Assembly: GCF_001078595.1 (NCBI RefSeq)
Contig: NZ_LFTY01000001.1
Coordinates: 363,830 to 427,829 of the forward strand
Reading direction: 5' to 3'
Length of the DNA: 64,000 nt
DNA from: Candidatus Rhodobacter oscarellae
GTDB lineage: Bacteria > Pseudomonadota > Alphaproteobacteria > Rhodobacterales > Rhodobacteraceae
Position numbers and translations under genes: made by a program. Shown here in pieces: positions 16,069 through 23,679 of the stretch (its first letter is position 1; the number at the start of each line of letters is the position of its first letter). The notes under the pieces are model-generated. The model made no database searches, was not told where the DNA came from, and was given only the letters and a program-made list of their open reading frames with translations.

Positions 16069-16084
16069 CGGGCGTTAGCGCCCG
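16069..16084 (-). terminator. Small hairpin enclosing the SDR stop codon
   Basis: CGGGCG/CGCCCG stem with a 4-nt loop TTAG on the plus strand, so the TAA stop of the SDR gene lies in the loop. The following transcript runs into the double-palindrome element. Together they may end the five-gene operon. Confidence 0.45.
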
Positions 16085-16809
16085 AAAATCGGGTAGTAGA
16101 GCCAGTCTGGCAGGAACTGCCCGCCCCGGAACAGCGCCGCGAATATCGCCGGAAAGCTCTGCGTGAAGCGAAAGCTGCGCATATGCGCAACCATGCGATC
16201 CGCCGCCGGTGCGGGATCCATGATGAACGGCATGCGGAACGCGTTCTTTTCGGTGAGCCGCGTGCGGATGAAGCCCGGATTCACCAGCTGTATGTCCAAG
16301 CCTGACCCGCGCAGGTCGGCATGCAGCGCCTCGGCCAGATACATCACCCCGGCCTTCGACGACCCGTAGGCGGCGGCCCCGGGCAGGCCGCGGAAGCCCG
16401 AGAGCGACCCGGTCAAGACGATATGCCCCGCGCCGCGCGCCCGCATCCCCGGCAGCACCGCGCCGATGGCGCGCAGCGCGCCGGTATAGTTCACATCCGC
16501 CATCGCCTCGGCCCGGCTGGAATCCCAATCCTGCGCCGCCATGGGCCAGTAAACACCGGCCAGAAAGACCATGCCGTCGATCTCGCCCGCAGCGTCTGCC
16601 GCTGCCATCACGGAACCGGTATCCGCCACATCGCAGGGCAGCGCAGAGGCGGGCCCTGGCAGCGCCTGGACCAGGTCATCCAGCCGGGCCGCGTTGCGCC
16701 CGCTGACGATGACCTCGACGCCCTGCGCGCTCAGCCGCTCCGCAAGCGCGCGGCCCAGCCCCTCGGAGGCCCCAATCAGCCAGTATCGCTTGCCGCTCAG
16801 CTCCCTCAC
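16075..16809 (-). CDS. Short-chain dehydrogenase/reductase
   Basis: 244 residues from GTG 16809, overlapping the upstream stop (GTGA). Cofactor motif GASEGLGRALAERL (a variant of TGxxxGxG), LAGVYWP in place of NNAG, Ser in LTGSLSGFRG and catalytic YGSSKAG. Reduces or oxidises an alcohol or ketone with NAD(P)H. Last gene of the operon FAD oxidoreductase-DUF1365-MFS-DUF3833-SDR. The same gene order lies beside rpoE-chrR in Rhodobacter sphaeroides as I recall it, so a role in the singlet-oxygen/lipid response is likely. Confidence 0.82.
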   Translation of the reverse strand: MRELSGKRYWLIGASEGLGRALAERLSAQGVEVIVSGRNAARLDDLVQALPGPASALPCDVADTGSVMAAADAAGEIDGMVFLAGVYWPMAAQDWDSSRAEAMADVNYTGALRAIGAVLPGMRARGAGHIVLTGSLSGFRGLPGAAAYGSSKAGVMYLAEALHADLRGSGLDIQLVNPGFIRTRLTEKNAFRMPFIMDPAPAADRMVAHMRSFRFTQSFPAIFAALFRGGQFLPDWLYYPIFGR

Positions 16810-17390
16810 TCTGCGGCCATGACTTTCTCATCGCCCACCACCGGGCGCATCGTCGCCACCAGCTCGGCCACCTTGATGCCGAACTTGCGGAACTGGCTGC
16901 GGTTGATGATCGTGCCGTTCTCCATAAGGTACATCCAGTCGGTCACGTCCAGCACATGCCCGCCCGCATCCTGCGGCAGTTGGATCTTGTAGCTCAGCCG
17001 CACCCCGGCGCCCGATTGCACGCCGGTTCCCTGCCCCACAACGTCGGGCGCCTCGGCGGTGATCATGCCGTCGCGCCCCAGCGTCAGCGACCAGAACCGG
17101 TCCTGCGCCCGCCCGCTATCGTAGCGGAAGTGCTCGGTCAGCGTGCCGCTGTCGCCATCCCAAGTGCCCTCCATATCCGCCACGAAGCGCGACGCAACGC
17201 GCCCCGTGGGGCCGTAGATCACGCCCTCGCAGAGGATCGGCCCCGACAGGTGGCGCTTGAGGTCGAACGCGGGCCCCTGGCCCGAGTAATCCTCCGGCGA
17301 CTGTGCCAGAAAGCCCATCCGCCGCGTCCACACAAGCACCCCAAAGAGCGCAAGGACCGCACCGGCCAACATAAAAATCAGAACATCCAT
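16806..17390 (-). CDS. DUF3833 family lipocalin-like protein
   Basis: 194 residues. One N-terminal TM or uncleaved signal helix (LIFMLAGAVLALFGVLVW), then a beta-rich domain with DLKRHLSGPILCEGVIYGP and a DWMYLMENGTIINRS segment, characteristic of DUF3833. Probably anchored in the inner membrane facing the periplasm. Function of the family is not established. In these loci it always travels with the FAD oxidoreductase and DUF1365, so a lipid-modification role is plausible. Four-bp overlap with the SDR gene; 3 bp after the MFS gene. Confidence 0.75.
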   Translation of the reverse strand: MDVLIFMLAGAVLALFGVLVWTRRMGFLAQSPEDYSGQGPAFDLKRHLSGPILCEGVIYGPTGRVASRFVADMEGTWDGDSGTLTEHFRYDSGRAQDRFWSLTLGRDGMITAEAPDVVGQGTGVQSGAGVRLSYKIQLPQDAGGHVLDVTDWMYLMENGTIINRSQFRKFGIKVAELVATMRPVVGDEKVMAAE

Positions 17391-17393
17391 CGG

Positions 17394-18653
17394 TTAACTC
17401 TCTTCGATTGGGGTGGCGATCAAGACAAGGATCGCCAGGGTTTTCAGAACGCAGGGCAGCAGCGCATAAAGCAGCGTCAACGCTGTCAGCGCGGCGGCAT
17501 CGTTGACGGCGCCGGATTGGAAGCCCGAGAGCTCCAGCACCGGCAGCACCACACCCGCGGCCAGCGCCAGCGTGGCCTTAGAGGCAAAGGACCAGAGCCC
17601 AAAGGCGCGGGCAGAGCCCGGCGCGATCCTGGCCAGGCGGGCCGAGAACAGCGCGGGCAAGAGCGTCAGGTCCGCGCCGAGCGCCGCGCCAGAAGCCAGG
17701 CAGACCAGCGCGAACAGCGCCACGTCGCCCGAGCCCAGCCCCAGCGTCAGCCCAAAGGCCGCCACGGAGAGGCACATGCCCATAAGCAGCACGCGCTTGG
17801 CACCGAACCGCTCCGCCGCGCGCGCCCAGAGTGGCGCCGCGATGGCCGCGGCCAGGAAAAACAGCACCAGCAAGGGCCCCTCCCAGCCTATCGCGCCCAA
17901 CCGGCTCTCGACAAAGAACAGGAACAGCGTCGAGGACACGGCCACGGGCGCGGCGTTGAACAGCGCCACGAGCAGCAGCCGCGACGCGATGCGATCCGCC
18001 AGGATGTCGCCGAATTTCATCGGCACCGCCGGGCGCCGCTCGGGCATCGCCCACTGACCGCGCATCGCCATCAGCGCCAGCATCACCAGCACGCAGAACC
18101 CGGACGCGAAGGCCGCGAAGGGCGCGGTACTGCCTTGGGCCAAGAGCACCGGCGCCGCCGCCGCGGCGCACACGCCCACCAAGGCACCGGTCTCGCGCCA
18201 GGCCGCCAGGCGCAGATGCCCGCCCGCGCCCAGGCGCGCCGCACCGGTCACGCCGTTGGCGTAGAAACTGATCGTCAGAAAGCTATAGGCCGAGAACAGC
18301 ACCGTCAGCGTGATCGCGAACCACCAGACCGGCGCGATGGGCGCGGGCACCGCAAAGAGGTTCACCATCGCCAGCGCCATCAGCGCGCCCGCGCCGATCA
18401 CCCAGCGCCGCATGCCAGGCCCGGCCCGGTCAGAGAGCCAGCCCAGCAGTGGCTCCTGCACCACGTCAAGAAGGCGCAGCGCGAAGAGCACTCCTCCCAA
18501 TAGCGCCAGGCTGACCCCATATTGGTCTACGAAGAACTTCGGCGCGTGGATGTATATCGGCAGGCCCGCCGCGGCGAGGCAGGCGCCAAAAAGCGCGTAG
18601 CCCGGCAGGAAGGGGGCCGTGGCGCGGGCCTGGACATCCGCTAAAGAGCTCAC
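17394..18653 (-). CDS. MFS transporter, GPH (glycoside-pentoside-hexuronide)-like subfamily
   Basis: 419 residues from GTG 18653, whose GTGA overlaps the stop of the DUF1365 gene; a longer frame to 18797 is antisense-overlap noise. Twelve hydrophobic segments. The signature ALRLLDVVQEPLLGWLSDRAG matches the MFS_2/GPH motif with D...EPLLG.LSD. The transported compound is unknown; membership of an RpoE-controlled lipid operon suggests a lipid-related or stress metabolite rather than a sugar. Confidence 0.8.
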   Translation of the reverse strand: MSSLADVQARATAPFLPGYALFGACLAAAGLPIYIHAPKFFVDQYGVSLALLGGVLFALRLLDVVQEPLLGWLSDRAGPGMRRWVIGAGALMALAMVNLFAVPAPIAPVWWFAITLTVLFSAYSFLTISFYANGVTGAARLGAGGHLRLAAWRETGALVGVCAAAAAPVLLAQGSTAPFAAFASGFCVLVMLALMAMRGQWAMPERRPAVPMKFGDILADRIASRLLLVALFNAAPVAVSSTLFLFFVESRLGAIGWEGPLLVLFFLAAAIAAPLWARAAERFGAKRVLLMGMCLSVAAFGLTLGLGSGDVALFALVCLASGAALGADLTLLPALFSARLARIAPGSARAFGLWSFASKATLALAAGVVLPVLELSGFQSGAVNDAAALTALTLLYALLPCVLKTLAILVLIATPIEES

Positions 18654-19411
18654 CGCGTGATCTCCTGCGCGGGCGGCTCGGGGCGGTTGCGGAACGCCGC
18701 GCCCTTCCACCAGAGCTTCAGCGCCTGCCAGTGGATCAGCCCCAGCACCCGGCGCGACCCGAAGGGGCGGCGCAGGCAGGCCGCGATGAGGCCCCATGTG
18801 GTCGCCGGCGCCCGCTTGCCGGTCAGCGTGGCGTAGACCCCGCCATTGCCGGACCGGAAGTCGATCCAGATGCCCAGCCGGTCCTCGCGGATGTCAAAGC
18901 GGAAACTGTACTCGCCCTCCACGGGCTGGAACGGCGAGACATGGAAGATCTTGCGCGCCGTCAGCGTGTCAGCGGCGGTGATCGGCGCCAGGTCGTCGCG
19001 GTGGCAGAAGTAAGAGTGCCGGTCGCCATATGTGTTGCTGACCTCGGCGATCACCACGCGCAGCGCGCCGGCCTCGTCATGGCACAGCCAGAAGCTGACC
19101 GGGTTGAACACATGGCCCAAAACGCGCGGCTGTGCGACCAGCAGGATGCGGCCATGCAGGTGCAGCCCATGGTCACCCAGAACCTGCCGCACCCAGGCCG
19201 CGCCTCGGCCCTTGCCCGGCGCGCCGCCGTGGTCGCTATCCCACAGAGAGAGCAGCCCGCGCCGGTTCCGCCGCAGGATCGCGGGCCGCATGCCCGCCCC
19301 CGCTTCCAGGTCCAGGCACAGGTAGTCCACGCGGTAGCGGAACGCGTTCTCCACCGCGCCGTGGCGGGCGTGGTGGGTCTCGCCGCGTATATGATCGACG
19401 CGGTTGCTCAT
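18650..19411 (-). CDS. DUF1365 family protein
   Basis: 253 residues; ATG overlaps the FAD-oxidoreductase stop (ATGA). Characteristic segments: GETHHARHGAVENAFRYRVDYLCLDL cited by its pieces HARHGAVENAFRYRV, plus GHVFNPVSFWLCHD, YGDRHSYFCH and KIFHVSPFQPVEGEYSFRF. DUF1365 proteins pair with a flavin oxidoreductase. In Rhodobacter sphaeroides the corresponding pair next to rpoE (RSP_1090/RSP_1091, from memory) is needed for furan fatty acid formation from phospholipid acyl chains. The same role is inferred here. Confidence 0.82.
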   Translation of the reverse strand: MSNRVDHIRGETHHARHGAVENAFRYRVDYLCLDLEAGAGMRPAILRRNRRGLLSLWDSDHGGAPGKGRGAAWVRQVLGDHGLHLHGRILLVAQPRVLGHVFNPVSFWLCHDEAGALRVVIAEVSNTYGDRHSYFCHRDDLAPITAADTLTARKIFHVSPFQPVEGEYSFRFDIREDRLGIWIDFRSGNGGVYATLTGKRAPATTWGLIAACLRRPFGSRRVLGLIHWQALKLWWKGAAFRNRPEPPAQEITR

Positions 19412-20706
19412 TCGGCGGCCACCACAAACCCAGCCTGGTCGCGCAGCGCCATCGCCTCGACCACATCAACCGCGCTGGCCAGCCCGTCCTCGTGAAAGCC
19501 GTTCTTCATCCAGGCGCCGCAGAACCAGGTGTTGTTGGCGCCGTTGATGGCGCGGATCACGCCCTGGGCCTCCAGCGCCTCGCGCGTGTAGACGGGATGG
19601 GCAAAGCTCACCTCGTCATAGATCAGCTCCTCGCGGATCGCGCGCGCGCCGTTGAGCGTCACGAACATCGGGTCGTCCTGCGGGATCGGCTGTAGGGAGT
19701 TCATCCAATAGCTCAGCCCGATCCGGTCGTCGCCTGCGCCGTCCTCGGTATAGACCCAGCTGGACCAGCATTGCCGCCGCCGGGGCATCACCCCCGTGTC
19801 ACGGTGCAGCACGGCGCGGTTGGGCTGGTACTTCACCGCCGAGAGCGCGGCGCGCTCCACCCCGTTGGCGTCCTGCAACAGCCGCAGCGTCACATCGGAA
19901 TGGGTGGCAAAGATCACGTCGTCAAAGCTCTCCCAATCCTGGCCATGCAGCTTGACCCGCGCGCCCAAAGCGTCCCGCCGCACCGCCTGCACCGGCGTGC
20001 CGATGCGGATCGCCGTGCCCCGCGCCTCCAGCGAGCGCGTCAGCCGCGTCACGTACTCCCGGCTGCCGCCCTGCACCGTGTACCACTGGTGCTGGCCCGT
20101 TGCGCCCATAAGCGCGTGGTTCTTAAAGAACGCCAGCAGCGCGTCGGCGGGGAAGTCCAGGATCCCCTTCGCGGGTGTGGACCAGATCGCGCCCGAGAAG
20201 GGCAGCAGATAGCGGTCGCGGAACCACTTGCCCGTGCCGAGCTGCGCCAGCAGGTCACGGATCGACATCCCGGGCCGCGCCAGGTCCAGCGCGCGGGCGT
20301 TAAAGCGGAAGATGTCGCGCAGCATCGCCATGAAGCGCGGGTCCAGCACGTTGCGCCTTGTGGCCAGCAGGCCATTGAGATCGCTCAGGCAGTACTCCCA
20401 GCGCCCGGCGTCCAGGGACACGCCAAAGCTCATGCTGCTCTCAGTGATGGGCACGCCCAGCCGCTCGAAGAGCTTCACGATATGGGGATAGTTCACGCGG
20501 TTGAACACGATGAACCCGGTATCCACCGACTGGTCGCCGCGCTTGCCCGCCATCACGGTGCGCGCGTGCCCGCCCAGGCGCGGCTCCGCCTCGATCAGGG
20601 TCACCCTATGGTGCCCCGCCAAGAGGTCGGCGGCGCCGAGGCCGGATATACCGCCGCCGATCACCGCGATCTTGCGCGGCGGGGCCGCATTTTGCTCAAA
20701 AGGCAT
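19408..20706 (-). CDS. FAD-dependent oxidoreductase (amine-oxidase fold), likely fatty-acyl modifying
   Basis: 432 residues. N-terminal dinucleotide fold IAVIGGGISGLGAADLLAG then EAEPRLGGHARTV, and the GG-motif. Conserved HSDVTLRLL and C-terminal FCGAWMKNGFHEDGLAS. This is the RSP_1091-type flavoprotein found beside rpoE-chrR. Published work on that organism links this gene set to methylated or furan fatty acids made in response to singlet oxygen. First gene of a divergent operon from rpoE. A candidate ECF-type promoter overlaps the intergenic region (CAATCC, 17 nt, GTAGTG on the minus strand, about 20767 to 20740). Confidence 0.85.
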   Translation of the reverse strand: MPFEQNAAPPRKIAVIGGGISGLGAADLLAGHHRVTLIEAEPRLGGHARTVMAGKRGDQSVDTGFIVFNRVNYPHIVKLFERLGVPITESSMSFGVSLDAGRWEYCLSDLNGLLATRRNVLDPRFMAMLRDIFRFNARALDLARPGMSIRDLLAQLGTGKWFRDRYLLPFSGAIWSTPAKGILDFPADALLAFFKNHALMGATGQHQWYTVQGGSREYVTRLTRSLEARGTAIRIGTPVQAVRRDALGARVKLHGQDWESFDDVIFATHSDVTLRLLQDANGVERAALSAVKYQPNRAVLHRDTGVMPRRRQCWSSWVYTEDGAGDDRIGLSYWMNSLQPIPQDDPMFVTLNGARAIREELIYDEVSFAHPVYTREALEAQGVIRAINGANNTWFCGAWMKNGFHEDGLASAVDVVEAMALRDQAGFVVAAE

Positions 20707-20780
20707 TCAAGTTTTCCTGCGTGAACCTGTTTTGCAATACACTACGTGCCAAAGCTCTCACCGGATTGAATAAAAATTTG

Positions 20781-20819
20781 TGATCCGGAGTGATCCAGTT
20801 CACACTCTGGGCCGTATTG
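20781..20819 (+). promoter_or_regulatory. Predicted RpoE-dependent promoter of rpoE-chrR with doubled -35
   Basis: TGATCC at 20791-20796, 17-nt spacer, GTATTG at 20814-20819. This fits the alphaproteobacterial RpoE pattern (TGATCC with GTA/TAA-rich -10). A second identical TGATCC lies exactly 10 bp upstream (20781-20786). Autoregulation by RpoE is inferred. If this promoter is used, transcription starts near 20826 and the ATG at 20824 cannot be the translation start. Confidence 0.7.
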
Positions 20820-20887
20820 AGTTCATGTTTCAGGACTCCGACACTCTAGTGGAAGAAAAACCGCGCGGTTGCACGCGCGCTGTCGGG

Positions 20888-21475
20888 ATGCTGAAAGCCG
20901 TGCGAGGGGGCAAGGCGAAGTTGCGGGTGAGTAAGGACGGAACACCAGAGGCGCATTGGGTGGCCTGCATGCAGGCCATTCACTCAGCGTCTGACCGCAA
21001 GGCCTTTGCCGAGCTGTTTCGGCATTTTGCGCCACGGGTAAAGGCCTTCTTGGTGAAATCCGGCGCCGACATGTCGATGGCCGAGGAGTGCACCCAAGAG
21101 GTCATGGCCATCGTCTGGCGCAAGGCCGCGCTCTTTGACCCCAGCCGGGCCAGCGTGGCCACCTGGGTCTTCACCATCGCCCGGAACCGAAAGATCGACG
21201 CGTTACGCAAGCAGCGCCGCCCAGAACCAGAAGAGTTGACCTGGGGGCCCGAAGCAGAGCCCGAACAGGCCGACATAATATCATTCCAACAGGAAAGCGC
21301 GCGGCTGGCCAAGGCGGTGGCCGCGCTCCCCGAGAAGCAACGTGTCTTGGTGGAACAGGCCTACTTTGGCGACCTCAGCCATTCCGAGATCGCTGACAGC
21401 ACAGGGCTGCCGCTCGGCACGATCAAATCCAGGCTAAGGCTGGCGCTCGACCGTTTGCGCCATGCGATGACATGA
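20888..21475 (+). CDS. rpoE: ECF sigma factor RpoE (singlet-oxygen response)
   Basis: 195 residues from ATG 20888. GTG 20927 is an alternative that would give a 182-residue protein, close to the usual size; upstream starts lie in or before the promoter. Sigma-2 region FAELFRHFAPRVKAFLVKSG and ECTQEVMAIVWRKAALFD, TWVFTIARNRKIDALRK, and sigma-4 region LPEKQRVLVEQAYFGDLSHSEIADSTGLPLGTIKSRLRLALDRLR. It overlaps chrR by 4 bp, the standard sigma/anti-sigma coupling. Directs transcription of genes protecting against singlet oxygen and lipid damage in relatives. Confidence 0.92.
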   Translation: MLKAVRGGKAKLRVSKDGTPEAHWVACMQAIHSASDRKAFAELFRHFAPRVKAFLVKSGADMSMAEECTQEVMAIVWRKAALFDPSRASVATWVFTIARNRKIDALRKQRRPEPEELTWGPEAEPEQADIISFQQESARLAKAVAALPEKQRVLVEQAYFGDLSHSEIADSTGLPLGTIKSRLRLALDRLRHAMT

Positions 21476-22125
21476 GTACCCAGATGACGATCAAACACCA
21501 TCTCACAGAGCCGATACTGATGGCTTACTCCGCCGGGACCCTGCCCGAGGCGTTCAGCCTCGTGGTGGCGACCCACCTGTCGATGTGCGAAGAATGCCGC
21601 GCCCGGGCCGCCAGCTATGACGCCGTGGGCGGCGCGATGCTGGACGGCGCGACGCTGGACATGGACGAGGGCGCGCTCGAGGCGACGCTGGCGCTGTTGG
21701 AGGCGCCGGTGGAGCGGCCGATCAAGGCGGACGTGCCCGCCGATGCCGTGTTCCCGGGACCGCTGCGGGACTATGTCGGCGGCGATCTGGACGCGGTGCA
21801 GTGGAAGGCAGTGGGCGGCGGCGTGCGCCAGGCGATCCTGCCCACATCCAAGGACGCCTCGGTGCGGCTTCTGCACATCCCGGCGGGCATGGCGGTGCCG
21901 GATCATGGCCACCGCGGCACAGAGCTGACGCTCGTGCTGCAGGGCGCGTTCCGCGACGAGGAGGACCGGTTCGGCCCCGGCGATGTCGAGGTCGCCAACG
22001 AGGACCTCACCCACACGCCCGTGGCCGAGGAAGGCATGGACTGCATCTGCCTTGCGGCCACCGACGCGCCCCTGCGGTTCAGCGGGCTTATCCCGCGGCT
22101 GGCGCAGCCGTTCCTGCGGATATAA
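21472..22125 (+). CDS. chrR: Zinc anti-sigma factor ChrR
   Basis: 217 residues from ATG 21472. Starting at the next Met (21484) gives the residue numbering known for Rhodobacter sphaeroides ChrR: zinc ligands H6, H31, C35 and C38 in the N-terminal anti-sigma domain, and cupin ligands H141, H143, E147 and H177. All of these are present. The N-terminal domain binds RpoE; the cupin is needed for release in response to singlet oxygen. The preservation of every metal ligand makes a functional switch very likely. Confidence 0.94.
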   Translation: MSTQMTIKHHLTEPILMAYSAGTLPEAFSLVVATHLSMCEECRARAASYDAVGGAMLDGATLDMDEGALEATLALLEAPVERPIKADVPADAVFPGPLRDYVGGDLDAVQWKAVGGGVRQAILPTSKDASVRLLHIPAGMAVPDHGHRGTELTLVLQGAFRDEEDRFGPGDVEVANEDLTHTPVAEEGMDCICLAATDAPLRFSGLIPRLAQPFLRI

Positions 22126-22182
22126 ATCGCTTAACAGTTTTGGCTAAAGCTGCTTAGCTCTCCCCAGCGGGAGGGCTATTTC

Positions 22183-23292
22183 ATGGGCAAGGACACCAAG
22201 AGCTTTATGGCGATGAAGGGCGCGGGGTATTACTCGCGCGCCACAATCGGCGCCAAGCATGTGATGGACAACGCCGCCGAGCTGGTGCTGGACGCCGTGG
22301 CGCGCATGGACCCTGCCGATGACGCCACCATGCCTTTCCGCATCACCGATATGGGCGCCGCGGATGGCGGCACCTCGCTGGACCTCTGGCGGCGCGTCCT
22401 GGGGGACATCCGCGCCCGCGCGCCGGGCCGCCCCATCGAGATCATCTATACCGACCTGCCGCGCAACGACTTCGCGCAGACCTTCCAGAACGTGCATGGG
22501 CTGACGGGGCTTAAGACCTATGCGGATGAGGTCCCGGGCGTGCATGTGCTGGCCTCGGGCACCTCCTTTCACCAGCAGATCCTGCCCGCGGGCACGCTGG
22601 ATCTGGGGTTCTCGTCCACCGCCTCGCATTACATCACCCATGTGCCCGGGCCAATTGCGGAGCATGTGCATATGGTCGGCGCGGCCCCGGGCGAGCGGGC
22701 GCTCTACGCCGCCAAGGGCGCGCAGGACTGGGAGGCAATGCTGCTGCATCGCGTCGCCGAGATGCGCCCCGGCGCGCGGCTCTGCCTGTTCAACTTCGGC
22801 ATCGACGCCCAGGGGCGCTATCTGGGCAACACCGGCGGCGTGAACATGTTCGACACCTTCGCGCGGCTCTGGGGGGATCTGCGCGACCGGGGCGTGATCA
22901 CGGGCCAGGAGTTCCGCGACACGAACTTCCCGCAGGTCTACCGCACCGAGGCCGAGTTCACCGCCCCGCTGCTGGACAAGAACGGCCCGGTGCATCGCGC
23001 CGGGCTGCGGCTAGAGCATGTGGAGGCGCGCGTGGTACGCTGCCCGTTCGAGCAGGACTTCACCGAGCGCCACGGCGACGCCGCCGCCTTTGCCGAGGCC
23101 TATATCCCAACGCTGCGGTCCTGGTCGGAACCCACCTTTGCGGCTGGGCTGGACAGCGCGCGCCCAGAAGAGGAGCGCGCGGACATCTTGAACGCCTTCT
23201 ATGCGGGTTATCAGAGCCTCGTCGCGGCGGAACCCGAGGGCCACGCGATGGACTATGTGCATATCTACCTGGTGGCGCGCAAGGCGGGGTGA
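22183..23292 (+). CDS. SABATH-type SAM-dependent carboxyl methyltransferase
   Basis: 369 residues; GGGAGG lies 8 nt before ATG. The layout follows the plant SABATH family (Methyltransf_7; salicylate, jasmonate and similar methyltransferases): FMAMKGAGYYSRAT at the N-terminus, SAM motif ITDMGAADGGTSLDLW, IIYTDLPRNDFAQTF, SGTSFHQQILP then LGFSSTASHYITHVP, and a GARLCLFNFGID strand. It would methylate a small carboxylic acid using SAM. It follows chrR by 57 bp on the same strand and could be co-transcribed with rpoE-chrR. I do not recall such a gene in the R. sphaeroides locus. Substrate unknown; a lipid-derived acid is a guess. Confidence 0.75.
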   Translation: MGKDTKSFMAMKGAGYYSRATIGAKHVMDNAAELVLDAVARMDPADDATMPFRITDMGAADGGTSLDLWRRVLGDIRARAPGRPIEIIYTDLPRNDFAQTFQNVHGLTGLKTYADEVPGVHVLASGTSFHQQILPAGTLDLGFSSTASHYITHVPGPIAEHVHMVGAAPGERALYAAKGAQDWEAMLLHRVAEMRPGARLCLFNFGIDAQGRYLGNTGGVNMFDTFARLWGDLRDRGVITGQEFRDTNFPQVYRTEAEFTAPLLDKNGPVHRAGLRLEHVEARVVRCPFEQDFTERHGDAAAFAEAYIPTLRSWSEPTFAAGLDSARPEEERADILNAFYAGYQSLVAAEPEGHAMDYVHIYLVARKAG

Positions 23293-23308
23293 GCCGCACC
23301 CGACCGGG

Positions 23309-23587
23309 CTACGTCCAATGCATATCGGCGCCGCCGGGCAGGGCATGGCGCGCGTGCATAGGAATTTCGTAAGAAATATTCTCAGAATCACAGAATCCGA
23401 TAACCCATTTGTCATCCATCAGGATGAAATCGAGGACCGAAACCAGGAAGGCGGGGTCGCTGGCCTGGGCCCGCAGGTCATCGGCCGAAGAGCCGGTCGC
23501 GCCAAGAAAAACAGGCATCAAGTCGTCGTCCTGGGCAAGCCAGGCCAGGGCGCTGACGGCGATTTTCTCGGCATATTCTGGTGTCAC
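23309..23587 (-). CDS. DUF3572 family protein
   Basis: 92 residues, acidic and mostly helical: ALAWLAQDDDLMPVFLGATG and DDLRAQASDPAFLVSVLDFILMDD match DUF3572. In many alphaproteobacteria this small gene lies beside divK-pleD. Here it is divergent from a PleD-like cyclase, consistent with that association. No function is established. The ATG faces the cyclase promoter region across 92 bp. Confidence 0.75.
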   Translation of the reverse strand: MTPEYAEKIAVSALAWLAQDDDLMPVFLGATGSSADDLRAQASDPAFLVSVLDFILMDDKWVIGFCDSENISYEIPMHARHALPGGADMHWT

Positions 23588-23679
23588 GGGCGGATTCCTT
23601 TAGTTCGCAACTAATTCTTAACTAATCCCAGCGATAGATGAACGCGAAAGGTACAATTCTCCACAAATCTGAGGGTTTC

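Noticed and set aside
20780-20887. Upstream starts for RpoE (GTG 20780, ATG 20824)
   Set aside because: Both lie within or upstream of the predicted promoter, so they would not be on the mRNA.
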